Shown here piece by piece: positions 46,938 through 58,500 of a DNA stretch of 64,000 nucleotides. This DNA comes from Corynebacterium testudinoris (GTDB lineage: Bacteria; Actinomycetota; Actinomycetes; Mycobacteriales; Mycobacteriaceae). The notes beneath the pieces are model-generated. The model worked only from the letters and a program-made list of their open reading frames with translations. It was not told the origin of the DNA and did no database searches. Every line of letters starts with the position of its first letter. Within the stretch, counting starts at the first letter, position 1. Where the stretch lies: positions 2,356,001 to 2,420,000 of the forward strand of contig NZ_CP011545.1 of assembly GCF_001021045.1 (NCBI RefSeq), in the 5' to 3' direction. A program made the position numbers and the translations under genes.

Positions 46938-47840
46938 CTAGGCCTGCTCGGATAGTGACAGTCTGCCATTAGACCGCCGCACTTCCAACCTTCTTCCGTT
47001 GCGCTGGCCCACGGCCACCCCGCCCTGACCATGCCAGTCAATGCACAGCGCTTCCACCATGCTTATCGACGCCCCCGTCACTCCCACTCCGCACTCCCTC
47101 AGCCACGCCGCCAGGCGGCGGCGTCGCAGTGGTCCCGGCTGGGCGGCCAGTTCGGCGCAGTCATCGGTCGGGGTCCCCGCCAGCTCGGCGAGCAGCTCAT
47201 TGTCGGCGGCGCTGCGCTCCGCCGCGGCGGCCAGCGGTTCCGAGGCATCACCCCCGATGAGCCGATGCAGCGCGGGCAGGATCTCCTGGCGCAGCGCCAC
47301 GCGCCGAAAAGCCGGGTCCGCGTTGTGGGGGTCGTGCCACGGTTCCACGCCCAGCTCCGCGCAGGCCCCCACGGTATCGGCGCGTCGAATACCGAGGAAG
47401 GGACGAACGATGTGACCCGCACGCGGGCTCATCCCCGTCGGGTTGCCGCGCAGCGCCCCCAAAAGAAAGGTCTCGGCCTGGTCATCGAGGGTATGGGCGA
47501 CCCACACCTCGTGGCCCGGCTCACTCAACGCCTGGTAGCGGACCTGACGGGCCTGGGCTTCGAGGTTGCCCGGCGGCACCCTCACCGCGCGCAGCTGCGC
47601 ACTCGCCCCCAGCGCTTCCGCCTGCGCGAACGCCCGGCGCGCCACCGCACCCGAGCCCTCCTGCACCTGGTGATCCACCACGACCGCCAACACCTCCTGC
47701 CCCTCGGCCACCGCCGCGGCCACCAGGGCGAGGGAGTCTGCACCTCCCGACAAACCCACCGTGACGGGACCAGCGGTGAGGTGGGGACGCACGGCGCGTC
47801 GACAAGCAAGGAAGTGGGGGCTGTGCCGCGGGTACTCCAC
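46938..47840 (-). CDS. tilS: tRNA(Ile)-lysidine synthetase
   Basis: This gene encodes 300 residues. The PP-loop motif SGGADS is near residue 30. It adds lysine to cytidine 34 of tRNA-Ile so that it reads AUA codons. It is on the short side, with no extended C-terminal domain, as is usual in actinobacteria. The start is a GTG at 47840, one base after the dacB stop. Its ribosome binding site is weak, so translation probably continues from dacB. Confidence 0.93.
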   Translation of the reverse strand: MEYPRHSPHFLACRRAVRPHLTAGPVTVGLSGGADSLALVAAAVAEGQEVLAVVVDHQVQEGSGAVARRAFAQAEALGASAQLRAVRVPPGNLEAQARQVRYQALSEPGHEVWVAHTLDDQAETFLLGALRGNPTGMSPRAGHIVRPFLGIRRADTVGACAELGVEPWHDPHNADPAFRRVALRQEILPALHRLIGGDASEPLAAAAERSAADNELLAELAGTPTDDCAELAAQPGPLRRRRLAAWLRECGVGVTGASISMVEALCIDWHGQGGVAVGQRNGRRLEVRRSNGRLSLSEQA

Positions 47841-47841
47841 G

Positions 47842-49128
47842 TTAGGAATCCCGAATCGTCGAGGCCACGGTGTCCAGCGCCCGGCGCGCGGCGAGGATTT
47901 CCGAGCCGTTGGACAACAGCGCGAAGGAGTACACGCGGCCCGAATCCGCGGTGACGATGCCCGCGAGCGCCGACGTATTAGTCAACGTTCCCGTCTTGGC
48001 GCGCACCCACCCGCGGCCCGACTGATCCGCGTACCGATCCGACAAGGTGCCCTCCCCACCGGCTACCGGCAGGGTGGCCAGCAGGGGCCGCAGGTCGGGG
48101 TTGGTCGCCGCGTGGACAAGCACCTCATCCAGGACGCGCGGCGGGATGAGATTGAGCGTGGACAACCCGGAATTATCCGCCAGCGACACCCCCGTGAGGT
48201 CGATGTTGCGTGCGCGCAGCACATCAAGCGTCGCCTGCGTCGCCCCCTGCGCCGTCCCCGCCTGCCCCTGGTGCACAGCAACTTCGTGGCCCACTGCCTC
48301 CGCCATGACGTTGTCCGAATGCAACATCATCTCCGTCAACCGCTCAATGAGCGGCGGCGAACTCGTCTGGGCGACCACCTCTCCGTCCTCCGGCACGGGA
48401 CCCAGCCCAACGGTGCTCGCCCCTACCCGATCAGCCACGGCCTTCGCCACATCCAACGCCGGGGTGTGGGAGCGCGGGACATCGCCCTCCGTCTGCCCAA
48501 TCCGGGCGCCGTAGAGCATCGCGGGCTCCAGCGGGGCGATATATCCGGCATCGATGTCCGCCGGATCCCAGCCCGGCATGAGCGCCTCACCCGACCAGGC
48601 GGAGGTATCCACGAACACCTGCTCCACCGGGCCGATCTGCGCCGCCAGCTCATCGATCTGCTTGGCCGTCAGCCATACATCGCCCGCAGCACGGATGGTC
48701 ACGGCCTTCTTATCCGCACTCTGGATGACCTCCGTCGTGATGACATCATCCGGGCCAAGCTCCCAGATCGCCGCCGCGGCCGTCAAAATCTTCGTCGCGC
48801 TGGCCGGCTGCAACGCCGTATCCGCATCCTGCTGCCACACCACCTCCCCGCTCACGGTGTCAGTGATCTGCCCGTGCAACGTGCCCAGGTCAGCGCCCAC
48901 CTCAGATGCCAACAAGGAGCTGATCCGCGCAGCCAACGCGGCGTTATCTACCTCCCCCTCCGCATGGGCGGGGGTGAGAATCTGCGACGGCGCCGGGGCA
49001 GCCAGCGCAGGCGCGTGCGTGAGATCACCGTAATAACGCTGCGTGAGCACCCCAACGCCCGCGACACCCGCCACGGCCACCGCCACCACACCAGCGGTCA
49101 AGGACCACCACACCTTTTTTCCGCTCAT
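47842..49128 (-). CDS. dacB: D-alanyl-D-alanine carboxypeptidase/endopeptidase (PBP4 family)
   Basis: This gene encodes 428 residues of the S13 peptidase family. The N-terminal membrane anchor ([20 protein letters not shown]) leads to the catalytic domain with SxxK in [10 protein letters not shown], SxN in DNSGLSTLN and KTG in [11 protein letters not shown]. It trims peptidoglycan outside the membrane. I chose the ATG at 49128, seven bases after TAGTCT (49136-49141 on the minus strand), which indicates a leaderless transcript. Rv3627c is the mycobacterial counterpart. Confidence 0.93.
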   Translation of the reverse strand: MSGKKVWWSLTAGVVAVAVAGVAGVGVLTQRYYGDLTHAPALAAPAPSQILTPAHAEGEVDNAALAARISSLLASEVGADLGTLHGQITDTVSGEVVWQQDADTALQPASATKILTAAAAIWELGPDDVITTEVIQSADKKAVTIRAAGDVWLTAKQIDELAAQIGPVEQVFVDTSAWSGEALMPGWDPADIDAGYIAPLEPAMLYGARIGQTEGDVPRSHTPALDVAKAVADRVGASTVGLGPVPEDGEVVAQTSSPPLIERLTEMMLHSDNVMAEAVGHEVAVHQGQAGTAQGATQATLDVLRARNIDLTGVSLADNSGLSTLNLIPPRVLDEVLVHAATNPDLRPLLATLPVAGGEGTLSDRYADQSGRGWVRAKTGTLTNTSALAGIVTADSGRVYSFALLSNGSEILAARRALDTVASTIRDS

Positions 49129-49222
49129 TCCCAACAGACTAATGCCTCCCACCGACATGACCACGGCGGGCGGTAGAATGTGGGCAACATCCGCCACCCC
49201 AGCTAATTCAAGGAGCCACCAC

Positions 49223-49696
49223 ATGGGCGTTGAAGTCATCATCGAGATCCCCAAGGGTTCACGCAACAAGTACGAAGTCGACCACGAGACCGGCCGCGTC
49301 TACCTCGACCGCTACCTGTTCACCCCCATGGCCTACCCGGCCGACTACGGCTTCATCGAGCACACCCTCGGCGAAGACGGGGACCCGTTGGACGCCCTCG
49401 TCATCCTGCCCGAGCCCGTCTTCCCCGGCGTCGTGGTCAAGGCTCGCATCGTCGGCGTGTTCAAGATGACCGACGAAGCCGGCGGCGATGACAAGCTCCT
49501 CTGCGTCGTCGACGACCCCCGCTTCGACAACTTCCAGGAACTCGAGGACGTCTCCTCCTTCACCCTCGATGAGATCGAGCACTTCTTCGTCCACTACAAG
49601 GACCTCGAGCCGAACAAGGAGGTCACCGGTTCCGGCTGGGGCTCCCGCGAAGAGGCCGAGAAGATCCTCGCCGAGGCCGTTGCCCGCTACAAGTAG
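49223..49696 (+). CDS. ppa: Inorganic pyrophosphatase
   Basis: This gene encodes 157 residues of family I. The metal-binding aspartates are in [10 protein letters not shown], and it opens [17 protein letters not shown]. It hydrolyses the pyrophosphate made in biosynthesis. AAGGAG lies seven bases before the ATG. A TAGAAT box at 49174-49179 is the likely -10. The divergent dacB promoter is within 40 bases. Confidence 0.96.
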   Translation: MGVEVIIEIPKGSRNKYEVDHETGRVYLDRYLFTPMAYPADYGFIEHTLGEDGDPLDALVILPEPVFPGVVVKARIVGVFKMTDEAGGDDKLLCVVDDPRFDNFQELEDVSSFTLDEIEHFFVHYKDLEPNKEVTGSGWGSREEAEKILAEAVARYK

Positions 49697-49718
49697 GCCC
49701 ACCCTCAAATAGCGAACT

Positions 49719-49748
49719 GGCCTCGACCCTGCTGAGCGGGTCGGGGCC
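49719..49748 (+). terminator. Terminator of ppa
   Basis: An eleven-base stem forms between GGCCTCGACCC (49719-49729) and GGGTCGGGGCC (49738-49748) around an eight-base loop. It begins 22 bases after the ppa stop. The tail is only weakly T-rich. Confidence 0.7.
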
Positions 49749-49825
49749 CATTGTGATTCAGCTCTAACAATCAGCCATTGACGTGGAGCAGTCACACCCA
49801 TTAGGGTTTCCAACTGTAGCTATCA

Positions 49826-49856
49826 GGCCTGTTACTCATATCCGGAGGCATGAACC
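49826..49856 (+). promoter_or_regulatory. RAT antiterminator target of the beta-glucoside operon
   Basis: The sequence reads GGCCTGTTACT, a short spacer, then CCGGAGGCATGAACC, which fits the RAT consensus with a few changes. Its 3' half (TCCGGAGG, 49841-49848) can also form the left arm of the terminator described next, so binding of the antiterminator protein would prevent termination. This is the classical arrangement of bgl operons. Confidence 0.75.
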
Positions 49857-49919
49857 TGAGGCTCGTCCCATTCGACACTTCCGTCATGGACGCGCTTCTG
49901 TTCCCTTCTGGATTTTTTT
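49841..49919 (+). terminator. Leader terminator overlapping the RAT
   Basis: TCCGGAGG (49841-49848) can pair with CCTTCTGGA (49904-49912), with one bulged base and one G-U pair. A run of seven T residues (49913-49919) follows at once. The loop is about 55 bases, so smaller inner stems may help. The structure stands 40 bases before the permease gene. Confidence 0.6.
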
Positions 49920-49958
49920 GATTCGCGCCCTGCCGGACATCCCTGACAGGAGCACATC

Positions 49959-51875
49959 ATGGCCGAAAAGGTTCGTGACTACCCCAAGCTCGCAGGAGAT
50001 ATCGTCGCTTTGGTGGGTGGCCCGGAAAACATCGTCTCCGCCACGCACTGCGCCACACGTCTCCGGTTCATCCTCAAGGCCCTCCCCGAAGGCGCCAAAG
50101 AAAAGATCTCCGCCCAACCCGGTGTCGTCGGCGTCCGGGAATCCGGCGGCCAACTCCAAGTGGTCATCGGCACGCACGTCAAGCAGGTCTACGACGCGCT
50201 CATGGATCAATTCCCCATCGATTCCACCGGCGAGGTAGAAGCGCCCAAAGAATCCATCATCAACCGCCTCATCAAGACCATGTCCGGCGTCTTCGCGCCG
50301 TTCATTTACATCCTCGCGGCCGCCGGCATTTTGCAAGGCAGCCTCATCCTCATCGGCCTCATCTGGCCAGCCTTCACCGAGACGGGAACCTACGAAGTCC
50401 TGTCATTCATGTCGTGGACGCCATTTACCTTCCTACCGATCTTCATCGGCATCACCGCCGCGCACCACTTCAAGGTCAACGTCTACACGGCCGTCCTGTG
50501 CACTGCCGCCCTGGTCAACCCCAGCCTCAGTGAGATCGCTGCCCGCGTGAGCGAGGGAGAGCACGTCAACTTCCTCGGCATTGCTCTGAGCCCCACCACG
50601 TACACCTCCACCGTGCTCCCACCGCTGATCATGGTCTGGCTGCTGTCCTACCTCGAGCGATTCCTCAACCGCATCCTGCCCGAGGTAGTCCGCCCGCTGT
50701 TCACGCCCTTCTTCTGCCTGCTGCTCATGGTTCCCGTCACCCTCCTCATCCTCGGGCCGATCTCCAATAACGGCGCGATCGCCGTGGCGGAAGGCTACAA
50801 CTGGCTCGTCGACATCGCACCGCCCGTCGCTGCCGCCGTCGTCGGTGGCCTGTGGCAGGTGCTGGTCATCTTCGGCTTCCACTGGGGCATTACCCCCGTC
50901 ATCCTGGCCAACTTCGCCGAGAACGGCAGCGACTCTTTCCAGGCCTTCCAGACTGCCGCCGTCCTGGGGCAGGTTGGCGCCGCCTTCGGTGTCTTCCTCC
51001 GCACCCGCAACCGGGAGCTGAAGACCGTCGCCGCCTCCGCCTCCGTCACCGGCATCTTCGGCATCACGGAGCCCGCCATCTACGGCGTCACGCTGCGCCT
51101 CAAGCGGCCCTTCATCATCGGCCTCATCGCCGGTGCCGTGGGCGCCATCATTATGTCCTTCTTCGGCACGCGCCACTACGTCTACGCCGGACTCCCCGGC
51201 CCGCTCACCCTCATCAACGCCCACCACCCGGGCACCAACTCGCTCCTTGGCATTATTCTCGGCGCCGGATTGGCCTTCTTCGGCGCGGCCATCGCCGTCT
51301 ATCTCATCGGCTTCAAAGACATGCTCAATGATGCCCCGTCCGAGGCCTCAGAAGAAGACCTCGCCGCCTTCGAGGAAGCAGTGTCGTCCAGCGACGTAGC
51401 CAGCCGCATCGCCAGCCCACTGACGGGAGTCATCGTGCCGCTGAACTCCGTGGACGATCCAGTATTCGCCTCCGGATCCATGGGAGATGGCGTGGCCATC
51501 GAGCCCACCAGCGGGGAGGTCCACGCCCCCTTCGACGGAACCGTGGTTGCCGTTTTACCCTCACAACACGCCATCGGCCTGCGCTCGGACGACGGTATTG
51601 ACCTGCTCATTCACGTCGGCCTCGACACCGTCTCCCTCCAAGGAAAGCCCTTCACCGTGGCAGTAGGACAAGGTGATCGGGTGCAGGCCGGCGACTTGCT
51701 CCTGTCCTTCGATCGGGATGCCATCCTGGCGGCCGGATTGGTCACCACCACCCCAGTCATCATCACCAACTCCAAGAAGTTCGGGTCCATCGTCCCGGTC
51801 CCGCAGAAGAGTCTCCGCCACGGGGATGAGCTGATGGTTGTGCTCGAACCCGCCCCTGCCTCGGTCAACCACTAG
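49959..51875 (+). CDS. bglF: Beta-glucoside PTS permease EIIBCA
   Basis: This 638-residue protein has B-C-A order. EIIB carries the phospho-cysteine in ATHCATRLRF near residue 30. EIIC spans about 100-460 and includes the membrane stretch IFGFHWGITPVILANF. EIIA ends the protein with the histidine in LIHVGLDTVSLQGKP. It imports and phosphorylates aryl-beta-glucosides or cellobiose. ACAGGAG precedes the ATG. The two downstream genes complete a typical bgl operon with RAT control. Confidence 0.92.
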   Translation: MAEKVRDYPKLAGDIVALVGGPENIVSATHCATRLRFILKALPEGAKEKISAQPGVVGVRESGGQLQVVIGTHVKQVYDALMDQFPIDSTGEVEAPKESIINRLIKTMSGVFAPFIYILAAAGILQGSLILIGLIWPAFTETGTYEVLSFMSWTPFTFLPIFIGITAAHHFKVNVYTAVLCTAALVNPSLSEIAARVSEGEHVNFLGIALSPTTYTSTVLPPLIMVWLLSYLERFLNRILPEVVRPLFTPFFCLLLMVPVTLLILGPISNNGAIAVAEGYNWLVDIAPPVAAAVVGGLWQVLVIFGFHWGITPVILANFAENGSDSFQAFQTAAVLGQVGAAFGVFLRTRNRELKTVAASASVTGIFGITEPAIYGVTLRLKRPFIIGLIAGAVGAIIMSFFGTRHYVYAGLPGPLTLINAHHPGTNSLLGIILGAGLAFFGAAIAVYLIGFKDMLNDAPSEASEEDLAAFEEAVSSSDVASRIASPLTGVIVPLNSVDDPVFASGSMGDGVAIEPTSGEVHAPFDGTVVAVLPSQHAIGLRSDDGIDLLIHVGLDTVSLQGKPFTVAVGQGDRVQAGDLLLSFDRDAILAAGLVTTTPVIITNSKKFGSIVPVPQKSLRHGDELMVVLEPAPASVNH

Positions 51876-51892
51876 AGATCCACTAGAGATAA

Positions 51893-53350
<1,458 letters not shown>

Positions 53351-53388
53351 TTAGCGATTAGGCTGCAGGATAGAAGGGAGGAAAGAAC

Positions 53389-54243
53389 GTGAAGATAGTC
53401 AAGCCGCTCAACAACAGTTCTTTGTTGTGTGTCGACGACGACGGCCAGGAATGCGTCATCATGGGCCGCGGAATCGGCTTCGGCCGGAAACCTGGCGAAG
53501 ACATTGATCCAGCGATCGCTGAGCAGACTTTCCGCCCTGCCCTGCCCGGCGAGGGGCATCAGCTGGCCAACCAAATCGCCGACTTGCCCCTCGATATCGT
53601 GGCGGTCGCTGCCACGATCGTGGAGCTGGGAGCTTCAGATCCGCTCCAATCGAGCGACCAGGCCGCGGTTCAGTCCCATGTCTTGGCCCTGGCCGATCAC
53701 CTCACCTTCGCGTTGGAACGCCACCGGGACGGGATGGAGTTGACCTATCCCCTGCGCTGGGAGGTCACCCAGCTCTACCCTCGTGAGCTGGCGTTGGGCC
53801 ACCAAGCGCTCGAACAGGTAGAGGCCGCGACGGGGGTTCGCCTCCCCGACGATGAGGCTGTCGCCATCGCCATGCACTTCGTCAACGCCCAATTCTCTGG
53901 CGGCGACTATTCCGCCACCGCGCGGATGACGGAGCAGATCAACCGAGTTCTCCAGGTTGTCAGCTCAGCGTTGGACACTGAGGTGGATCCAGAGTCGATG
54001 GATGTCGCCCGCTTTGTTACGCATCTGCGGTATCTGTTCGTGCGCATCGCGGAAGGGCGCCAGGTCTCCGGGCCAGCCGACGGCATTTCCGCGAGCATTC
54101 AGCAGGCCGCGCCGCGCTGGTATCGCGTCGCCGAGCATGTCCGAACGACGCTCGCGGTCGAAGGCGTGACCATCACTGACAATGAGGTCGCCTACCTCGC
54201 CCTTCACGTCGCCCGCTTGGCTACGTCTCCTTCGTGCGAATAG
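53389..54243 (+). CDS. bglG: LicT/BglG-family transcription antiterminator
   Basis: This gene encodes 284 residues. The CAT RNA-binding domain (about 1-55, with CVIMGRGIGFGRKPGED) is followed by two PTS regulation domains. All four regulatory histidines seem present: ALADHLTFAL and IAMHFVNAQ in PRD1, FVTHLRYLF and YLALHVARL in PRD2. The start is a GTG behind GGGAGGAAAG. It is the last gene of the operon and should bind the RAT in the leader. Its 3' end overlaps the convergent membrane protein gene by 23 bases. Confidence 0.92.
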   Translation: MKIVKPLNNSSLLCVDDDGQECVIMGRGIGFGRKPGEDIDPAIAEQTFRPALPGEGHQLANQIADLPLDIVAVAATIVELGASDPLQSSDQAAVQSHVLALADHLTFALERHRDGMELTYPLRWEVTQLYPRELALGHQALEQVEAATGVRLPDDEAVAIAMHFVNAQFSGGDYSATARMTEQINRVLQVVSSALDTEVDPESMDVARFVTHLRYLFVRIAEGRQVSGPADGISASIQQAAPRWYRVAEHVRTTLAVEGVTITDNEVAYLALHVARLATSPSCE

Positions 54244-54613
54244 TGCCCACGGCCACTGCCGCGATTAGCCCGACGACGAACAGCCACACTCCCAGCGCAA
54301 AAATCACGATGGCTGGGATGTGCCCGGGGCTGATGATGAGCCACGCGACGCCGACGACCGCCCCGAGCCCACCCACCCAGGTCATCGGCCGGGGAATCCG
54401 GTTGGCCGGGACGCGCAGGACCCAGGCGAGCACCAGCACAACGATGAGGGGGAGCATGAGCAGGGCCAAGGTCATGGGGATCATGCCAAAGCCCAGCCGG
54501 AAGTAGAGGAAAGCTCCGCCCACTGCCCCCAGCACCGCCGCGGCAAGGGTAAGCCGCCACGCGATGATGCCGCTCAAACGCCGCAGCTGCTGATCATCCA
54601 GGGGTTGCTCCAT
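54221..54613 (-). CDS. Four-helix membrane protein, hypothetical
   Basis: This gene encodes 130 residues. A polar start (MEQPLDDQQLRRLSG) is followed by four hydrophobic helices and a short basic C-terminus. I do not recognise the family. I chose the ATG at 54613, seven bases after TAGCCT on the minus strand, which is the same leaderless spacing seen for other genes here. A longer frame upstream would run through the promoter region. Confidence 0.65.
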   Translation of the reverse strand: MEQPLDDQQLRRLSGIIAWRLTLAAAVLGAVGGAFLYFRLGFGMIPMTLALLMLPLIVVLVLAWVLRVPANRIPRPMTWVGGLGAVVGVAWLIISPGHIPAIVIFALGVWLFVVGLIAAVAVGTIRTKET

Positions 54614-54723
54614 GCCACTAAGGCTATGCCACGCCGGTTGCTTCGGCGAAGATGACGTTTCGAGCAGCAGACACAGAGGGGGCGCTACACTCGGCCCCAC
54701 ATTCCCCCAGCGAAAGGTGCAGC

Positions 54724-55014
54724 ATGAAAAACGTCTCGGTCCACGAGGTCCCCACGGGAGTTCAGCTCATTGATGTCCGCGAGGTAGACGAGTTCAGCGT
54801 CGATCACGCGGCTGGTGCCACGAACATCCCACTGTCGGAGTTCACGTCACGGGTGTCGGAGATTGATGTCGACCGGGATATCTACGTCATCTGCAAGTCC
54901 GGCGGTCGCTCCGTGCAAGCTGCCGAGTACTTGGAGCTGGCGAGGGGACTGGAGCCGATCAATGTGATCGGTGGTACCGATGCCTGGCGTGATGCTGGGC
55001 TCCCCATGGAATAG
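54724..55014 (+). CDS. Rhodanese-like domain protein
   Basis: This gene encodes 96 residues, one rhodanese domain. It starts VHEVPTGVQLIDVREVDEFS and has the active-site loop ICKSGGRS with the catalytic cysteine at about 63. It probably carries sulfur as a persulfide in the cytoplasm. AAAGG lies before the ATG at 54724. It stands 69 bases before a MarR gene. Whether they are cotranscribed is unclear, because that gene has its own promoter. Confidence 0.88.
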   Translation: MKNVSVHEVPTGVQLIDVREVDEFSVDHAAGATNIPLSEFTSRVSEIDVDRDIYVICKSGGRSVQAAEYLELARGLEPINVIGGTDAWRDAGLPME

Positions 55015-55083
55015 CGCCTGGTTATTTAGTGGGCATCTACCCACGGTTTAACTTTTCCATCATTCGCGCCTACTATCGGGGCC

Positions 55084-55563
55084 ATGGCGAATAAGGTTGA
55101 TTCCACCCAGGGTCCTGAGTTGGTTCCCCTCTCTCTCCTTGAGTCACCCAGTTTTCAGCTGGAGCGGCTACGTCGGCGCACCCGCGATGAGGTGGAGTCG
55201 GCGCTGAGTACGCAGTCGACGTCTCTGCGGGAGTACTGGGTGTTGGCGTGCTTGGTCGATCGGGCGGCGGCCTCCCAGTCCACGCTCTCGGAGACGTTGG
55301 CGATTGATGCCTCGGACATGGTCCGGCTCATCGATTCTTTAGAGGCCCGGGGGTGGGCCAAGCGCGAGCGCGACCCGAAGGATCGTCGGCGGCAGATCGT
55401 CTCCTCCACGAAGAAGGGGGCGAAGGCGCAGGCCATGTTGGCCGGGCTCGTCGCCGACGCTGAGAACATCGCGCTGGATGAGTCCTCGAAGAAGCAGCTC
55501 AAGCACTTGCGCAATCTCTCCGTCGCCGTGCTGAGCCCCGCTGCGGAAGCGAAGGGGGCTTAG
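55084..55563 (+). CDS. MarR-family transcriptional regulator
   Basis: This gene encodes 159 residues. The winged helix (about 50-115) has SQSTLSETLAIDASDMVRLI as recognition region and the wing motif ERDPKDRRRQIV. MarR proteins usually repress and respond to small ligands. TACTAT (55071-55076) lies seven bases before the ATG, so it is probably leaderless. The Pls/PosA gene begins six bases after its stop, so the two form an operon and the regulator likely controls the synthetase. Confidence 0.88.
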   Translation: MANKVDSTQGPELVPLSLLESPSFQLERLRRRTRDEVESALSTQSTSLREYWVLACLVDRAAASQSTLSETLAIDASDMVRLIDSLEARGWAKRERDPKDRRRQIVSSTKKGAKAQAMLAGLVADAENIALDESSKKQLKHLRNLSVAVLSPAAEAKGA

Positions 55564-55569
55564 CGCACC

Positions 55570-58500
55570 GTGAGCATTCACAATGTTCCGCGCCAGTATC
55601 TTCGCGCGGGGGACGCCCCTGCCAAGCGCACGCTGTATCAGATCCTCGCCGCCACGGCTGCCGCCCATCCGGAGGCCGCCGCGCTGGATGATGGTGAGAT
55701 CCTCACCTATTCCGAGCTCATGGAGTCCGTCGATGCGTGGGCCACTGAGCTGCATCGCAATGGGATTCGTCGGGGCGATCGCATCGGTATTCGGATGACG
55801 TCGGGCAATCGGGACCTTTATATCGCGATCCTCGCCACCATCGCTGCGGGTGCCGCCTATGTGCCGGTTGACGCCGATGATCCTGATGAGCGCGCGGACA
55901 TGGTCTTCGGCGAGGCCGGCATCAATGGGGTGTTCACCGATGAGGGTTTCCGCATGCTCAAGCCCCGGGCGGGTGGTGATAAGCGTCGGCCTATGCTCGA
56001 TGACGTCGCGTGGATCATTTTCACCTCTGGTTCGACGGGCAAGCCCAAGGGTGTTGCCGTGACCCACCGTTCGGCGGCCGCTTTTGTCGACGCCGAGGCG
56101 CAGATGTTCCTCGTTGATTCCCCCGGTGGCCCCTTGGGCCCGGAGGATCGCGTCCTCGCGGGCTTGTCAGTGGCTTTCGATGCTAGCTGTGAGGAAATGT
56201 GGCTGGCTTGGGGGCACGGCGCCTGCTTGGTGCCTGCCCCTCGTTCGCTGGTGCGCTCGGGCATGGACCTGGGGCCGTGGCTTATCCGCCGCGACATCAC
56301 GGTGGTGTCCACTGTTCCCACTCTCGCTGGCTTGTGGCCCGCCGAGGCTTTGGACAATATCCGCTTGCTCATTGTCGGCGGCGAGGCCTGTTCCCAGGAG
56401 CTGGTCGATCGCCTGGCTACGCCGGATCGGGAGCTGTGGAATACCTACGGCCCCACGGAGGCCACCGTCGTTGCGTGCGGTACCCAGTTGCATCCGGGTC
56501 AGCCGGTGTCCATCGGGTTGCCGTTGGCGGGCTGGAACCTCATTGTGGTCGATGCTCAGGAGCAGCCGGTTCAGGTCGGCGAGGTCGGTGAGCTCGTCAT
56601 CGGCGGCGTCGGTTTGGCGCGCTACCTCGACCCGGAGAAGGATCGGGAGAAGTACGCGCCCATGCCCTCGGTGGGGTGGGCGCGCGCCTATCGTTCGGGC
56701 GATCAGGTCCGCCTTGAGGAGGATGGGCTGTATTTCGTCGGTCGGGTCGATGACCAGGTCAAGATCGGTGGCCGTCGCATTGAACTCGGCGAGCTAGAGG
56801 CCAATGTCTCTGCTCTGCCTAACGTTTATAATTCGGCGGTCGCTGTCCAGACCACGGGGGCTGATCAGAAGGTCCTCGTCGCGTATGTGTCGTTGGAGCA
56901 GGCTGACCTCGGCTTCGATCATGAGGCCGCGCACGAGCGCCTCGCCGAGACGATGCCGGCTGCCCTCGTCCCGCGCATCTGCGTGCTCGACGAGCTGCCG
57001 ATCCGCACGTCCGGCAAGGTGGATAAGGCTGCGTTGCCGTGGCCGCTGCCCGGCGTCGGGGTGGAGGCTACCAATCTCACCCCGACGGAGGAGTGGCTCG
57101 CGGAACTGTGGGTCGATGTGCTCGGCACGTCGGTCACGGATGCCGATGCCGATTTCTTCTCCCTCGGCGGCACCTCCCTCGCCGCGGCCACCCTCGTTGG
57201 CCGCATCCGCGAGCAGGTCCCCACGGTCGCGGTCCGCGATCTCTACGATCACCCCCGCCTTGGCGCGTTGGCGCTCACCGTGGAGGGTATCGCTGACTCC
57301 TCCGGAGTCTCGCTTTCCGACGCCTCCCCTACCGAACCTCGCACGATCGTCCCGGTGGGCGTCGATACGCGTCTTGTACAAGTTGCCGTGCAGGTGGTGA
57401 CGATGACGCTCCAGGCGACAACCTGGATGGCCTGGTTGTTGCTGGGCGCCAACGTGGCGGCGCTAGCCGGCGTCGAGTGGGCGCGACACACGCCGTGGTG
57501 GCTGGTCATCACCCTGCTCATCGTCTTTGCAACCCCCCTTGGCCGCCTCCCGCTCGGCGGATTCGGCGCGCGCCTGGTCACTTCCGGTATTGAGCCCGGC
57601 GAGTACCCGCGCGGCGGGTCGACCCACCTGCGCATCTGGGCGGCTGAACGCTGGGCCGACGCCTCCGGTTCCCGCTCGATCGCCGGTGCCACCTGGGTGA
57701 ATTATTACGCCCGCAGCCTCGGCGTGACAATGGGTCGCGGCGTCGATTTGCACTCCCTCCCACCCGTGACCGGCCTGCTCACGCTCGGCGATCATGCTTC
57801 CATCGAGCCGGAGGTCGATCTCAGCGGCTACTGGGTGGACGGCGATATCCTGCGCGTCGGCGCGATCGAGGTGCACGCGGACGCCCGCATCGGTACCCGG
57901 TCAACGCTCCTACCCGGCACGATCATCGGCGAGGATGCCCACGTCGAAGCCGGTTCCACGGTCACCGGCACCAAGACCATCAAGAAGGGTTCGCGCTGGT
58001 CCGGCTCCCCGGCCGTGAAGGTGGGGCGTTCGAAGCACCGCTTCCCCGATGAGCACCCGCCCCGGCGCTCCCGGTGGGTACCCATCTACGGGTTTACCTC
58101 CATCCTGCTCAGCCTCATGCCCATGGTGGCCATCGCGCTCGGCTCCGCGCTCGTGATCTCCCTCGTGGAGCTCACCGGCGGTCAACCTTTCGTGGGCGCG
58201 GTCCTGTTCGCCCCGCTCGGTGCCCTCGTCGTCTTCGCCTTCTACCTCGTCGCTACCTGGTTGGGCGTCCGGGTGCTCTCCCTCGGCCTCACCCCCGGCG
58301 TCACTCCGGTCCGTTCCCTCCAAGGCTGGCGCCTGTGGGCCATCGAACGCCTCATGGATGACGCCCGCACCTACCTCTTCCCCCTCTACGCCAGCCAGCT
58401 CACCCCGCTGTGGCTGCGCTCGCTGGGCGCGACGATCGGCAAAGACGTCGAGATCTCCACCGCCGTGATGATCCCCTCCCTCACCGAGGTCCGCGACGGC

